Source of the DNA: Nematostella vectensis
Lineage: Eukaryota; Cnidaria; Anthozoa; Actiniaria; Edwardsiidae
Assembly (NCBI RefSeq): GCF_932526225.1
Contig: NC_064034.1
Coordinates: forward strand, 14,830,887 to 14,894,886
Direction: 5' to 3'
Length of the DNA stretch: 64,000 nt
This document shows positions 42,410 to 54,400 of the stretch, in pieces. Both the position numbers and the translations under genes were made by a program. The notes beneath the pieces were generated by a model, which was given only the letters and a program-made list of their open reading frames with translations, was not told the DNA's origin and searched no databases. Position 1 is the stretch's first letter; the number at the start of each line of letters is the position of its first letter.

Positions 42410-45215
42410 AGGTAAGGCACATTGCCCCTCAGCCTCAAGCCAGAGAAGCTTGCTTGGTTAGCCCCATAGCCCCCTTACCCTCAACACTCAGGTGGTGGTC
42501 GCACCGTGACCCCGATGCATCATGGGAGTGATTTTTTTATGCGAATGATGTCGGTTTAATTTTCAAGAATGACCAGGTGTGTTATTACCCGAATTTTTCC
42601 CATGTGAGCAGCGAAAATACTCTTCAAAAGATCAAATTTCACTAATGCAATATCCTTGAAGGTCTAGACCAGGATAATTCTTTTATTTGGCGACAAACAA
42701 ATTTATCGCAACTCTCTTGTTACAATTTACCTTTATGTTTCTCGGCATACTATAAAATCGCAAAATTGGCTTCATAGAAATCCCAATTATTCTTGTTTAA
42801 ACCCTTATTTGCTTTAATAAAAGGTTTAGAAGTCACCTTGAGTCTTAAACGATTATATTTTTCGAAGAAAACCCTGCTGTTCCCCGTTGTATTTGCACGA
42901 ATATTGCGACTCAATTTTGGCTTTTTTCCCATTTATTTAACTGTACTACGATATGAGGAAGCGCTTTCGAAGCAAAGGTTTTTTTTATTTTTACACGTGC
43001 TAAAGAATATCGTTATTTCAAACGAGCGCGTGCTGTTTTTGAATTTTATTTTCAATCAAAATTTTTGCCGTAAAAAAAACACTCCCAAGAAGCTCGCCGT
43101 CATTGCTTTGTTTATCCAGAACATTAGTTTCAACTTCGAAATGATTAAAGTTAATCTACGGCTCTGTTTTTTCGATATTTACGGAGCTCTGCATTTGACG
43201 ACTTGTACCAGGTCAGCGCCTTTTATACCACGGGTCCTTGTTTAAAGTTAAATCTACTTTGATTGCACTGTGAATCCAGCATGAGGCATCAATAGCCGCA
43301 GTTTGCCTTTTTAATTCTTTGATATTAATTTTGGGGCAGCAAATCATTGATCTCCATTGCACAAAGCGCGAGTGATTCCGAGGAGGAGACCTTGCTCGGA
43401 CAAGTGCACTCGACAAATGATTTGCCCCATTCTGCCTATCGGCTTCGCCCCATTATGCATCAGGGTCACGGTGCGACCACCACCTGCTCAACACTGATAA
43501 GCTTGTCTGGTTGGCCTCATAACCCCCTCACTTTCAACACTGATAAGCTTGCCTGGTTAGCCCCATAACCCCCTTATCCTCAACACTGATGGGCTTGCCT
43601 GGTTGGCCCCATAACCCCCTTACTCTAAAAAATGATAAGCTTGCCAAGTTAGCCCCATAACCCCTCACCCTCAAAACTGATAAGCTTGCCTGGTTAGCCC
43701 CATAACCCCCTTCCTCTCAACACTGATAATCTTGCCTGGTTAGCCCGATAAACCCCTTACTCTCAACACTGATAAGCTTGCCTGGTTAGCCCCATAACCC
43801 CGTTACTCTCCACACTGAGAAGCTTGCCTGGTTAGCCCCATAACCCCTTCACCCTCAACACTGAGAAGCTTGCTTGGTTAGCCCGATAACCCCCTTACCC
43901 TCCACACTGACAAGCTTGCCTGGTTAGCCCCATAACCCCCTTACTCTCAACACTGATAAGTTTGCCTGGTTATCCCCGTAACCCCTTACTCTCAAGATTT
44001 ATAATCATGCCTGGTTAGCCCCATAACCCCGTTACGCTCAACACTGATAAGCTTGCCTGGTTAGCCCCGTAACCCCTTACTCTCAACATTTATAATCTTG
44101 CCTGGTTAGCCCCATAACCCTGTTACTCTCAACACTGATAAGTTTGCCTGGTTAGCCCCATAACCCCCTTACTCTCAACACTTATAATCTTGCCTGGTTA
44201 GCCCCATAACCCCCTTACTCTCAATATATATAATCTTGCCTGGTTAGCCCCATAACCCCGTTACTCTCAACACTGATAAGTTTGCCTGGTTAGCCCCATA
44301 ACCCCCTTACTCTCAACACTTATAATCTTGCCTGGTTAGCCCCATAACCCCCTTACTCTCAACACTTATAATCTTGCCTGGTTAGCCCCATAACCCCGTT
44401 ACGCTCAACACTGATAAGCTTGCCTGGTTAGCCCCATAACCCCCTTACTCTCAACACTTATAATCTTGCCTGGTTAGCCCCATAACCCCCTTACTCTCAA
44501 CACTTATAATCTTGCCTGGTTATCCCCATAACCCCCTTACTCTCAACACTGATAAGCTTGCCTGGTTAGCCCCGTAACCCCTTACTCTCAACATTTATAA
44601 TCTTGCCTGGTTAGCCCCATAACCCCGTTACTTTCAACACTGATAAGTTTGCCTGGTTAGCCCCATAACCCCCTTACTCTCAACACTTATAATCTTGCCT
44701 GGTTAGCCCCATAACCCCCTTACTCTCAACATTTATAATCTTGCCTGGTTAGCCCCATAACCCCGTTACTCTCAACACTGATAAGTTTGCCTGGTTAGCC
44801 CCATAACCCCCTTACTCTCAACACTTATAATCTTGCCTGGTTAGCCCCATAACCCCCTTACTCTCAACACTTATAATCTCGCCTGGTTAGCCCCATAACC
44901 CCCTTACTCTCAACATTTATAATCTTGCCTGGTTAGCCCCATAACCCCGTTACTCTCAACACTGATAATCTTGCCTGGTTAGCCCCATAACCCCGTTACG
45001 CTCAACACTGATAAGCTTGCCTGGTTGGCCCCATAACCCCCTTACGCCATCACTGATAAGTTTGCCTGGTTAGCCCCATAACCCCTTTACCCTTAACACT
45101 GATAAGCTTGCCTGGTTAGCCCCATAACCCCGTTACGCTCAACACTGATAAGCTTGCCTGGTTAGCCCCATTACTTCATCAGCCTTAATCCTGAGACGCT
45201 TCCCTGGTTAGCCCT
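42410..45215. repeat. 46-bp satellite array, interrupted
   Basis: The unit is gataagcttgcctggttagc + cccataacccccttactctcaacact. About 37 copies lie at 43487-45215 and nearly two at 42410-42488; the split is due to the inserted element. Variant units (gataagctt, gataagttt, tataatctt) alternate in local higher-order patterns. Confidence 0.95.
42489..43486. mobile_element. 998-bp transposon inserted in the satellite, 9-bp duplication
   Basis: caggtggtggtcgcaccgtg at the left and its inverse at the right (cacggtgcgaccaccacctg) extend about 38 bp. It is flanked by CTCAACACT at 42480-42488 and 43487-43495. An internal open frame (42793-43245) is Phe/Leu-rich without motifs and probably meaningless. 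Mutator-like by duplication length. Confidence 0.85.
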
Positions 45216-45694
45216 ATAACGTTATAAGCTTATTATTTCACCAACGTCAATAACATAACGACAAAAGACGTTTTTTTTTCTGATGTCATTATTTTATGTA
45301 AATATGTCCCTCGCGCTTTATGTTTTGGTTTCGCACAAGGCTTTACTGGGCACGATAAAACAGAACACAGTTTGGTGATAAGGTCGGGCCTAATATAAAA
45401 CAATACGATACAATCAATACGATAAAAATGTCTTGAATTTTGAATATATGTTATGTAGTGTCCTAAGACGAATTTTTTAAAGAACAAATTTCTTCAATGT
45501 GTATTATTTATTTGTATCCAATAAATGAGCAAATAAAGGTTTTGGAACCGTGATATTTATATTGCTTGTGTTCTAAACATTTGCATGGTTTGCAGAGGCC
45601 GAGATTTTGACATATATTTGCTATTCAGTGTAACATGTAATACATTGCTTTTCGTACTGCATCCTGATTGAATAAGGTGTATCTCTGTCCACAG
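45216..45694. other. Gene-free interval
   Basis: No gene is recognised between the satellite and the next MITE. Confidence 0.35.
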
Positions 45695-46024
45695 CGACAG
45701 TGCTAAAAAACGCAAGAGACTAGTTCCAGTACCGCGCGGTTAAACCAGCCTTTTTGTTCTGAAATGGCGGCGTTTTACCGGCGAACTGTCACATTTTGAC
45801 TAATGCTAAGAAAACTAGATAAACTTAAGGCTAAAATTTTCTTTATGACTCCCTCATTATCAAACAAATCTGTCATCTTATTTACAGTATGGTTTAATGC
45901 TGTACAGTAAGTCAAAACAGCGACCGAAGTCAGCCTTTTGTACCTTTACTCGAACGATTCAACACTGAGATTTGTTTGTTTTCGCCAGAACACGCGCATG
46001 CGCATACGTTATTCAGCACTGTCG
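45695..46024. mobile_element. MITE copy 1 (cgacagtgct ends)
   Basis: About 330 bp. cgacagtgctaaaaaacgc at the left and gcatacgttattcagcactgtcg at the right are inverted copies. It is flanked by gtccacagc on both sides (9 bp when the ends are set at gacagtgct). The element recurs at 50712-51027 in the same orientation. Confidence 0.8.
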
Positions 46025-46055
46025 TCCACAGCTGTGATCTCTTTTTCGTTCCCAG

Positions 46056-46326
46056 GTCTGTGCGGTTGGCCATACTTCAGCACATCAAGTGGACCACTGT
46101 CGACAAACGTGCTGCCATACCGGATATCACTATGGAAACACTCGAGGTGATTGCGGGCTCACAAGGGCTTCAAGTTACAAAAACCTTTTGTCATGGTACC
46201 GTATTTCTAAGCCAATCTAATGGTGCTGGTACTGGTTTTGCTATCATTAACAGTATACTGGTTAAATTCAAAGAGTATTTTAGGAAAGCATTTTTGAATC
46301 ATGATAATAAAATCAACGAAATTTAA
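46056..46326 (+). CDS. Possible host exon or fragment, unrecognised
   Basis: After a plausible acceptor (ttcgttcccag) the frame reads SVRLAILQHIKWTTVDKRAA and ETLEVIAGSQGLQV... up to a stop at 46324-46326. The composition looks protein-like rather than random. I do not recognise it, and no donor or partner exon was identified. It could be a relic exon next to the nardilysin fragment. Confidence 0.25.
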
Positions 46327-46820
46327 AAACAGTCAAAATCATGCGGAATAATTAAATAAATGTTATAATAATCATTTAATAATGAATTATTTATTTTATT
46401 TTTCGGAACAGGCTGTACCTTTACTCAAACGCTTGAAATGGATAAATACACCAACTAGATCCTGGTTTGTTCCACACTTTTTTATTAAACTTTCTTAGAA
46501 CAAGCGTGCGAGTGCCCCTTGAAACATGCTTCTGTGAATTTTATCACGTCGTGTATGGAATGTGTTGTGAGTTCGTTGTCTCTCGTTAACAGCGCGTTAT
46601 AAGCATTATGTGTTTTGCTTGCTACGTCTTACAAGCATCTTGTTTCATGTTGACAGTGTGTTAATTGCATGTCACTGGCATGTTGTAAAAATGTCGTCTC
46701 GTATGTATTGTCTGCAAGCAGAGGTTTGCAAGCATACTTTGTTGTGATAGAAGAGTTGTAAACATGTTGTATCTTGCTGAGGGTAGATTTTAAGCTAATT
46801 GTTTTCTTTTTGATGGACAG

Positions 46821-47228
46821 AGTTTTGTGCGGATGTTTCAGTCCAAACTTTACATCGAGAGTCTTATCCAAGGCAATGTGACGTCAGAGGAGGCCATTGC
46901 CTTACAAGAAGTCATTTACAGGTAACTTGGGTTGATTATTGTTACATATACATCAGGGAGTAACAAATGAATCGATCTAGTGTAACAACCTATTACAAAC
47001 ACTAACACCATATTAGGAACATGAAACTCTTTTTAATAGTTTCCCGACTGAAATTTTCTAGTTCTTAAACAACCACTAGCTCCCTACCTGATAATCAAAT
47101 GTCTCTTCAACATGTCATGCGAAATGTTGTTTCATGGACAGCACAATACTTTTGTATTCATAGTTTTTTTTTTTTTAATTTACATCAACAGGAAATTTCA
47201 GATGATTCCTCTCAGCTTTCTCCCCGAG
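46821..47228 (+). CDS. NRDC: Nardilysin (M16 metalloprotease) exons, gene incomplete
   Basis: Two GT-AG exons, 46821-46921 and 47192-47228, join in phase. The first reads SFVRMFQSKLYIESLIQGNV + TSEEA, matching the part of nardilysin and insulin-degrading enzyme after the catalytic domain (the 'SQLFVEGLVQGNVTS' region of vertebrate nardilysin). The second reads KFQMIPLSFLPE. The next expected segment (…RVVQL…) appears in the triplicated unit at 47350-47640. The Zn-binding HxxEH domain is not in the window. Because the following exons are not recognisable and the region is full of repeats, this is either a gene fragment or a gene with its other exons elsewhere. Confidence 0.65.
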
Positions 47229-47349
47229 GTACCTGGTGTTCTGATTAATTTCTTTAGTTTTTGATACTCCTGTCACAACCCTTCATAGCCCCCTAACCTA
47301 ACCAAAACCATACATCACATCCCTTTTTTCCCCAACCAAATCCTCCATT

Positions 47350-47641
47350 ATTCACCGATTAACACGGTGTATTTTCTGGTGTTGTGCAGATCCGAGTTGT
47401 CCAGTTGCTTGTTACATGGTGTTATTATACAAGTGCTAGAAAATACACCGTGTTAATCGGTGCATTTTTTGGTGTTGTGCAGATCCGAGTTGTCCAGTTG
47501 CTTTTTACATGGTGTTATTATACAAGTGCTAGAAAATACCTTTGTTACACCGTGTTAATCGGCGCATTTTGTGGTGTTGTGCAGATCCGAGTTATCCAGT
47601 TGCTTGTTACATGGTGTTATTATTCGAGTGCTAGAAAATAT
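47350..47641 (+). repeat. Tandem triplication of an exon-like unit
   Basis: Three copies (core at 47390, 47483 and 47585; spacing 93 and 102 bp) each contain ttgtgcag, an acceptor-like sequence, followed by a frame IRVVQLLVTWCYYTSARKY (one copy with IRVIQLL). IRVVQL would fit the nardilysin segment that follows the upstream exons. Confidence 0.7.
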
Positions 47642-47691
47642 CGGATCAGTTCACCGTCCTGGGCCATCGTGGAGGATTTTAAAAAATCGTG

Positions 47692-50314
47692 AACGATTTC
47701 GAAATCGTTCAGTGTTGCTTTTAGGACTGGTCGATTTAGGCGGTGTCATTCCAGTTGAACAAGTGTGTTTTCTTTGACACGTTAGTACAGCCCCCTGTGA
47801 CCTGGTGTGATCAGTGTTCAAGGTTATAGATGATATTTGAGAAAACGTGTTAATGCTTTATGGAAATATATTCACTGAAACTCTAAATGCAAATATTGGC
47901 ACTGTTCAGTCCGGTCACTATCCACCATTAATTGTGGATGGTGACCGGCCTTTTCGAAATTTGTCTTTTTCAGATCTCAGAGCCGAAGAGAGGACCTCGT
48001 CGACTCACTCGATTGCCTCGGAAGGCAGACCTCAATCACGAGACAATACGTCATAATAAGGATCTGATTTTTAAAGATTATTTTATTATGTATACTTATT
48101 TGATAATAAAACAGTGTTAGTGTGACAGCCTTTTTCTTTGGGCCTTCTATTTTATGGGGTGCGTGTAGCTTATTGGATACTGTACGCTAATGTGATTTAC
48201 GGTGTTTTTAGATTGTTCTTCTTCTCGCGATGTTATGGAAATAAAAATGGAGCTCGCACGTAATTGTTTCGGATCCCGACCTTATGTTCACAGTCTTAGT
48301 AAAATACTACGAAAAGCAACATCTCTCCTTTTTTCAATAAATTGTGAAGTACTTTTGTGTAGAAGTATTGATAAACAAACCCGCGCACAACATTATTAAT
48401 AATCTATTGTACTGATAACGTTTTTACAAAATTTAAGACTGAGGCATCTGTTAAAGAACTTATAGCGTTCTGTTCTTACACATATTTATGGTCCCTCTTT
48501 TTACTCAAACTCCTATTTATTTTTCATTTCGTGTGTGGGAGGGAGAAAAGAGATCGCCGATGTCTAAACGGGATTAATAGCAGGCACGTTCCCAGGATTG
48601 GCAGAGAGGGGTTGCGTAGTCATAGGCATCGTATAGAAAAGCGTATTATTTGAAGTTTCACGCGATCATAAATTCAACATTTTCTTCTTTTTTTCCCCTT
48701 TTTCAATCGTGAAGGATTTACAAAATCGTGGAGGACTTTCAAAATCGTGAACGATTTCAAAAATCGTGAAGGATTTTCAAAATCGTGAAGGATTTCCAAA
48801 ATCGTGAAGGATTTTGAAAATCGTGAACGATTTCGAAATCGTGAAGGATTTTTGGAATCGTTCACGATGGCCCAGGACGGTGAACTGATGGATCAGTTCA
48901 CCGTCCTGGGCCATCGTAAACGATTCCAAAAATCCTTCACGATTTCGAAATCGTTCACGATTTTCAAAATCCTTCACGATTTTGGAAATCCTTAACGATT
49001 TCAAAATCGTTCACGATTTTAAAAATCCGGATCAGTTCACCGTCCTGGGCCATCGTAAACGATTCCAAAAATCCTTCACGATTTCGAAATCGTTCACGAT
49101 TTTCAAAATCCTTCACGATTTTCAAAATCCTTCACGATTTTGGAAATCCTTAACGATTTCAAAATCGTTCACGATTTTAAAAATCCTTCACGATTTTAAA
49201 AATCCTTCACGATTTTTAAAATCCTTCACGATTTTTAAAATCCTTCACGATTTTTGAAATCGTTCACGATTTTGAAAGTCCTCCACGATTTTGTAAATCC
49301 TTCACGATTGAAAAAGGGGAAAAAAAGAAGAAAATGTTGAATTTATGATTTATGATCGCGTGAAACTTCAAATAATACGCTTTTCTATACGATGCCTATG
49401 ACTACGCAACCCCTCTCTGCCAATCCTGGGAACGTGCCTGCTATTAATCCCGTTTAGACATCGGCGATCTCTTTTCGCCCTCCCACACACGAAATGAAAA
49501 ATAAATAGGAGTTTGAGTAAAAAGAGGGACCATAAATATGTGTAAGAACAGAACGCTATAAGTTCTTTAACAGATGCCTCAGTCTTAAATTTTGTAAAAA
49601 CGTAATCAGTACAATAGATTATTAATAATGTTGTGCGCGGGTTTGTTTATCAATACTTCTACACAAAAGTACTTCACAATTTATTGAAAAAAGGAGAGAT
49701 GTTGCTTTTCGTAGTATTTTACTAAGACTGTGAACATAAGGTCGGGATCCGAAACAATTACGTGCGAGCTCCATTTTTATTTCCATAACATCGCGAGAAG
49801 AAGAACTAATCTAAAAACACCGTAAATCACATTAGCGTACAGTATCCAATAAGCTACACGCACCCCATAAAATAGAAGGCCCAAAGAAAAAGGCTGTCAC
49901 ACTAACACTGTTTTATTATCAAATAAGTATACATAATAAAATAATCTTTAAAAATCAGATCCTTATTATGACGTATTGTCTCGTGATTGAGGTCTGCCTT
50001 CCGAGGCAATCGAGTGAGTCGACGAGGTCCTTTCTTCGGCTCTGAGATCTGAAAAAGACAAATTTCGAAAAGGCCGGTCACCATCCACAATTAATGGTGG
50101 ATAGTGACCGGACTGAACAGTGCCAATATTTGCATTTAGAGTTTCAGTGAATATATTTCCATAAAGCATTAACACGTTTTCTCAAATATCATCTATAACC
50201 TTGAACACTGATCACACTAAGTCACAGGGGGCTGTACTAACGTGTCAAAAAAAACACACTTGTTCAACTGGAATGACACCGCCTAAATCGACCAGTCCTA
50301 AAAGCAACACTGAA
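47692..50314. repeat. 2.6-kb near-perfect palindrome
   Basis: The left arm starting cagtgttgcttttaggactg pairs with the right arm ending cagtcctaaaagcaacactg, centred near 49003. The arms differ at only a few positions (for example the T/A-run at 47771 versus 50250, and cctggtgtg versus acttagtgtg). Each arm holds the same short open frame (MLMLYGNIFTETLNANIGTV..., 47847-48056 plus and 49966-50175 minus). I found no known homology for it. Confidence 0.92.
48700..49315. repeat. Minisatellite core of the palindrome (tcgtgaaggatttt units)
   Basis: About 17-18-bp units of the form (a)atcgtgaaggattttcaaa and the variant with gaacgattt, on both strands. The 26-mer gatcagttcaccgtcctggg + ccatcg occurs at 48892 and 49027, its inverse at 48863, and a further copy at 47643 outside the palindrome. 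Confidence 0.9.
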
Positions 50315-50711
50315 TGATAGGTGCTTCTTAGTTGCTTAGCGGACATCTACACCCCTATGTTACGTGCCCGAACTGACCACAGGCCGTGGCCATTGGCTGC
50401 ACAGCGGTATATGCAGCAGGCTCGACATGACGGAAAAACATGACGTGACGCTTCAAATAAGCCCATTTCACATCGAGTAAGGCGGAGAATTTCTCTGAGT
50501 ACTTAGTAACTTATAGCAAACAAAATATGAAGTGCGACTTTTTTTTAAATTGATGCGACTTTTTGTAGTGTCATTGAAATTTGAGCTTTTCGTCCCTGAA
50601 CTGATGCACAGGGAAAAATTATCTTAAAAAGCCAAAATCTGCTTATGTGCACTTCGGCCTCACGTCATTTGTGTTTTGAAAATCAGTTCGTAGAACAAGG
50701 AACCTATAGCC

Positions 50712-51027
50712 GCCAGTGCTGAAAAACGCAAGACTAGTTCCAGTACCGCGCGGTTAAACCATCCTTTTTGTTTTGAAATGGCAGCTTTTTACCTGCGAAC
50801 TGTCACATTTTGGCGAATACTAAGAAAACTATACCAAACCTAAGGCTATAATTTTCTTTATGACTTCCTCATTATCAAAAAAATCTGTCATCTTTTGAAC
50901 AGTATGGTTTTAATGCTGTACAGTTAGTCAAATCAGCGACAACCTTTCGTACCTTTTCTCGAATGTTTTAACACTACAATTGTGCTTGTTTTCGCCAGAG
51001 CACGCGCATACGTTATTCAGCACTGTC
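50712..51027. mobile_element. MITE copy 2 (cagtgct ends)
   Basis: Same family and orientation as 45695-46024, about 85-90% similar by eye, ending gcatacgttattcagcactgtc. Confidence 0.8.
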
Positions 51028-51490
51028 CCTATATCCATTGTAAGTAATCGTGTCTTCTCTCTTTATCTGGAATTGCCCGTGTTCCAGGTTTTTCCGTCAT
51101 GTCAGCAGGCTCAAATTAATACAACTTTTCACAAGAGTTTGCATCTGATCGCAACTAAGCAGCTGAGTCCGAAGTGAAAATGATAGGTAAGCAATTCAAG
51201 TTTCATTCATTCATGCATTTGGATGATTTTTCGTACCAGGAAAGCAAACTGAAATCACAATTCAATTCCTTTTTTGCATACAAACAAACAAACGTTGTTT
51301 CGCAGCTGGACTATCAAGCAGTCTCCCTGGAGCTCGATAGCCTTTGCCTGGAATCTTTTAGTAGAGTTCCCAGATAAGCTTATTACATATCTTGAACACA
51401 TGTTTTAACTTTTTTGTCTTTGTGATAATGGCGCCCAAGATTTCTTGCTCGAAGTCATTGCAAGCAAAGTCAGTGGGAAAACTTAACATG
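51028..51490. other. Gene-free interval before the satellite
   Basis: Short open frames (51174-51377) lack recognisable motifs. No gene is called. Confidence 0.3.
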
Positions 51491-54400
51491 TGTGAGACAG
51501 CCAGCAGGACTATGGTAGAAATTAACTTGCATCTATAGAAAATTTGAACTAAAACCAAAGCCCTGTCCAGATATAGGCTAATCCTATATAAGGAGTCCAG
51601 CGTCTGAGACAGCCAGCAGGACTATGGCAAAAATTAACCGGCATCAATAGGAAATTTGGACTAAAACCAAAGCCCTGTCCAGATATAGGCTAATCCTATA
51701 TAAGGAGTCCAGCGTCTGAGACAGCCAGCAGGACTATGGCAAAAATTAACCGGCCCCAATAGGAAATTTGGACTAAAACCAAAGCCCTGTCCAGATATAG
51801 GCTAATCCTATATAAGGAGTCCAGCGTCTGAGACAGCCAGCAGGACTATGGCAAAAATTAACCGGCATCAATAGAAAATTTGAACTAAAACCAAAGCCCT
51901 GTCCAGATATAGGCTAATCCTATATAAGGAGTCCAGCGTCTGAGACAGCCAGCAGGACTATGGCAAAAATTAACCGGCATCAATAGGAAATTTGGACTAA
52001 AACCAAAGCCCTGTCCAGATATAGGCTAATCCTATATAAGGAGTCCAGCGTCTGAGACAGCCAGCAGGACTATGGCAAAAATTAACCGGCCCCAATAGGA
52101 AATTTGGACTAAAACCAAAGCCCTGTCCAGATATAGGCTAATCCTATATAAGGAGTCCAGCGTCTGAGACAGCCAGCAGGACTATGGCAAAAATTAAAAA
52201 AATAGAAAATTTGGACTAAAACCAAAGCCCTGTCCAGATATAGGCTAATCCTATATAAGGAGTCCAGCGTCTGAGACAGCCAGCAGGACTATGGCAAAAA
52301 TTAACCGGCATCAATAGGAAATTTGGACTAAAATCAAAGCCCTGTCCAGATATAGGCTAATCCTATATAAGGAGTCCAGCGTCTGAGACAGCCAGCAGGA
52401 CTATGGCAAAAATTAACCGGCATCAATAGGAAATTTGAACTAAAACCAAAGCCCTGTCCAGATATAGGCTAATCCTATATAAGGAGTCCAGCGTCTGAGA
52501 CAGCCAGCAGGACTATGGCAAAAATTAACCGGCCCCAATAGGAAATTTGGACTAAAACCAAAGCCCTGTCCAGATATAGGCTAATCCTATATAAGGAGTC
52601 CAGCGTCTGAGACAGCCAGCAGGACTATGGCAAAAATTAACCGGCATCAATAGGAAATTTGAACTAAAACCAAAGCCCTGTCCAGATATAGGCTAATCCT
52701 ATATAAGGAGTCCAGCGTCTGAGACAGCCAGCAGAACTATGGCAAAAATTAACCGGCCCCAATAGGAAATTTGGACTAAAACCAAAGCCCTGTCCAGATA
52801 TAGGCTAATCCTATATAAGGAGTCCAGCGTCTGAGACAGCCAGCAGGACTATGGCAAAAATTAAAAAAATAGAAAATTTGAACTAAAACCAAAGCCCTGT
52901 CCAGATATAGGCTAATCCTATATAAGGAGTCCAGCGTCTGAGACAGCCAGCAGGACTATGGCAAAAATTAACCGGCATCAATAGAAAATTTGAACTAAAA
53001 CCAAAGCCCTGTCCAGATATAGGCTAATCCTATATAAGGAGTCCAGCGTCTGAGACAGCCAGCAGGACTATGGCAAAAATTAACCGGCCCCAATAGGAAA
53101 TTTGGACTAAAACCAAAGCCCTGTCCAGATATAGGCTAATCCTATATAAGGAGTCCAGCGTCTGAGACAGCCAGCAGGACTATGGCAAAAATTAACCGGC
53201 ATCTATAGAAAATTTGAACTAAAACCAAAGCCCTGTCCAGATATAGGCTAATCCTATATAAGGAGTCCAGCGTCTGAGACAGCCAGCAGGACTATGGCAA
53301 AAATTAACCGGCCCCAATAGGAAATTTGGACTAAAACCAAAGCCCTGTCCAGATATAGGCTAATCCTATATAAGGAGTCCAGCGTCTGAGACAGCCAGCA
53401 GGACTATGGCAAAAATTAAAAAAATAGAAAATTTGAACTAAAACCAAAGCCCTGTCCAGATATAGGCTAATCCTATATAAGGAGTCCAGCGTCTGAGACA
53501 GCCAGCAGGACTATGGCAAAAATTAACCGGCATCAATAGAAAATTTGAACTAAAACCAAAGCCCTGTCCAGATATAGGCTAATCCTATATAAGGAGTCCA
53601 GCGTCTGAGACAGCCAGCAGGACTATGGTAGAAATTAACTTGCATCTATAGAAAATTTGAACTAAAACCAAAGCCCTGTCCAGATATAGGCTAATCCTAT
53701 ATAAGGAGTCCAGCGTCTGAGACAGCCAGCAGGACTATGGCAAAAATTAACCGGCATCAATAGGAAATTTGGACTAAAACCAAAGCCCTGTCCAGATATA
53801 GGCTAATCCTATATAAGGAGTCCAGCGTCTGAGACAGCCAGCAGGACTATGGCAAAAATTAACCGGCCCCAATAGGAAATTTGGACTAAAACCAAAGCCC
53901 TGTCCAGATATAGGCTAATCCTATATAAGGAGTCCAGCGTCTGAGACAGCCAGCAGGACTATGGCAAAAATTAACCGGCATCAATAGAAAATTTGAACTA
54001 AAACCAAAGCCCTGTCCAGATATAGGCTAATCCTATATAAGGAGTCCAGCGTCTGAGACAGCCAGCAGGACTATGGCAAAAATTAACCAGCATCAATAGG
54101 AAATTTGGACTAAAACCAAAGACCTGTCCAGATATAGGCTAATCCTATATAAGGAGTCCAGCGTCTGAGACAGCCAGCAGGACTATGGCAAAAATTAACC
54201 GGCCCCAATAGGAAATTTGGACTAAAACCAAAGCCCTGTCCAGATATAGGCTAATCCTATATAAGGAGTCCAGCGTCTGAGACAGCCAGCAGGACTATGG
54301 CAAAAATTAACCAGCATCAATAGGAAATTTGGACTAAAACCAAAGACCTGTCCAGATATAGGCTAATCCTATATAAGGAGTCCAGCGTCTGAGACAGCCA

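Noticed and set aside
42793..43245. 150-residue open frame in the satellite-inserted transposon
   Set aside because: Phe/Leu/Lys-rich, no transposase motif, AT-driven; treated as chance.
42410..45215. CRISPR-like array
   Set aside because: Units are contiguous with no unique spacers, and the context is a eukaryotic satellite.
48804..49257. Open frames made of KSFTIFKILHDF repeats
   Set aside because: They are translation of the palindrome's minisatellite.
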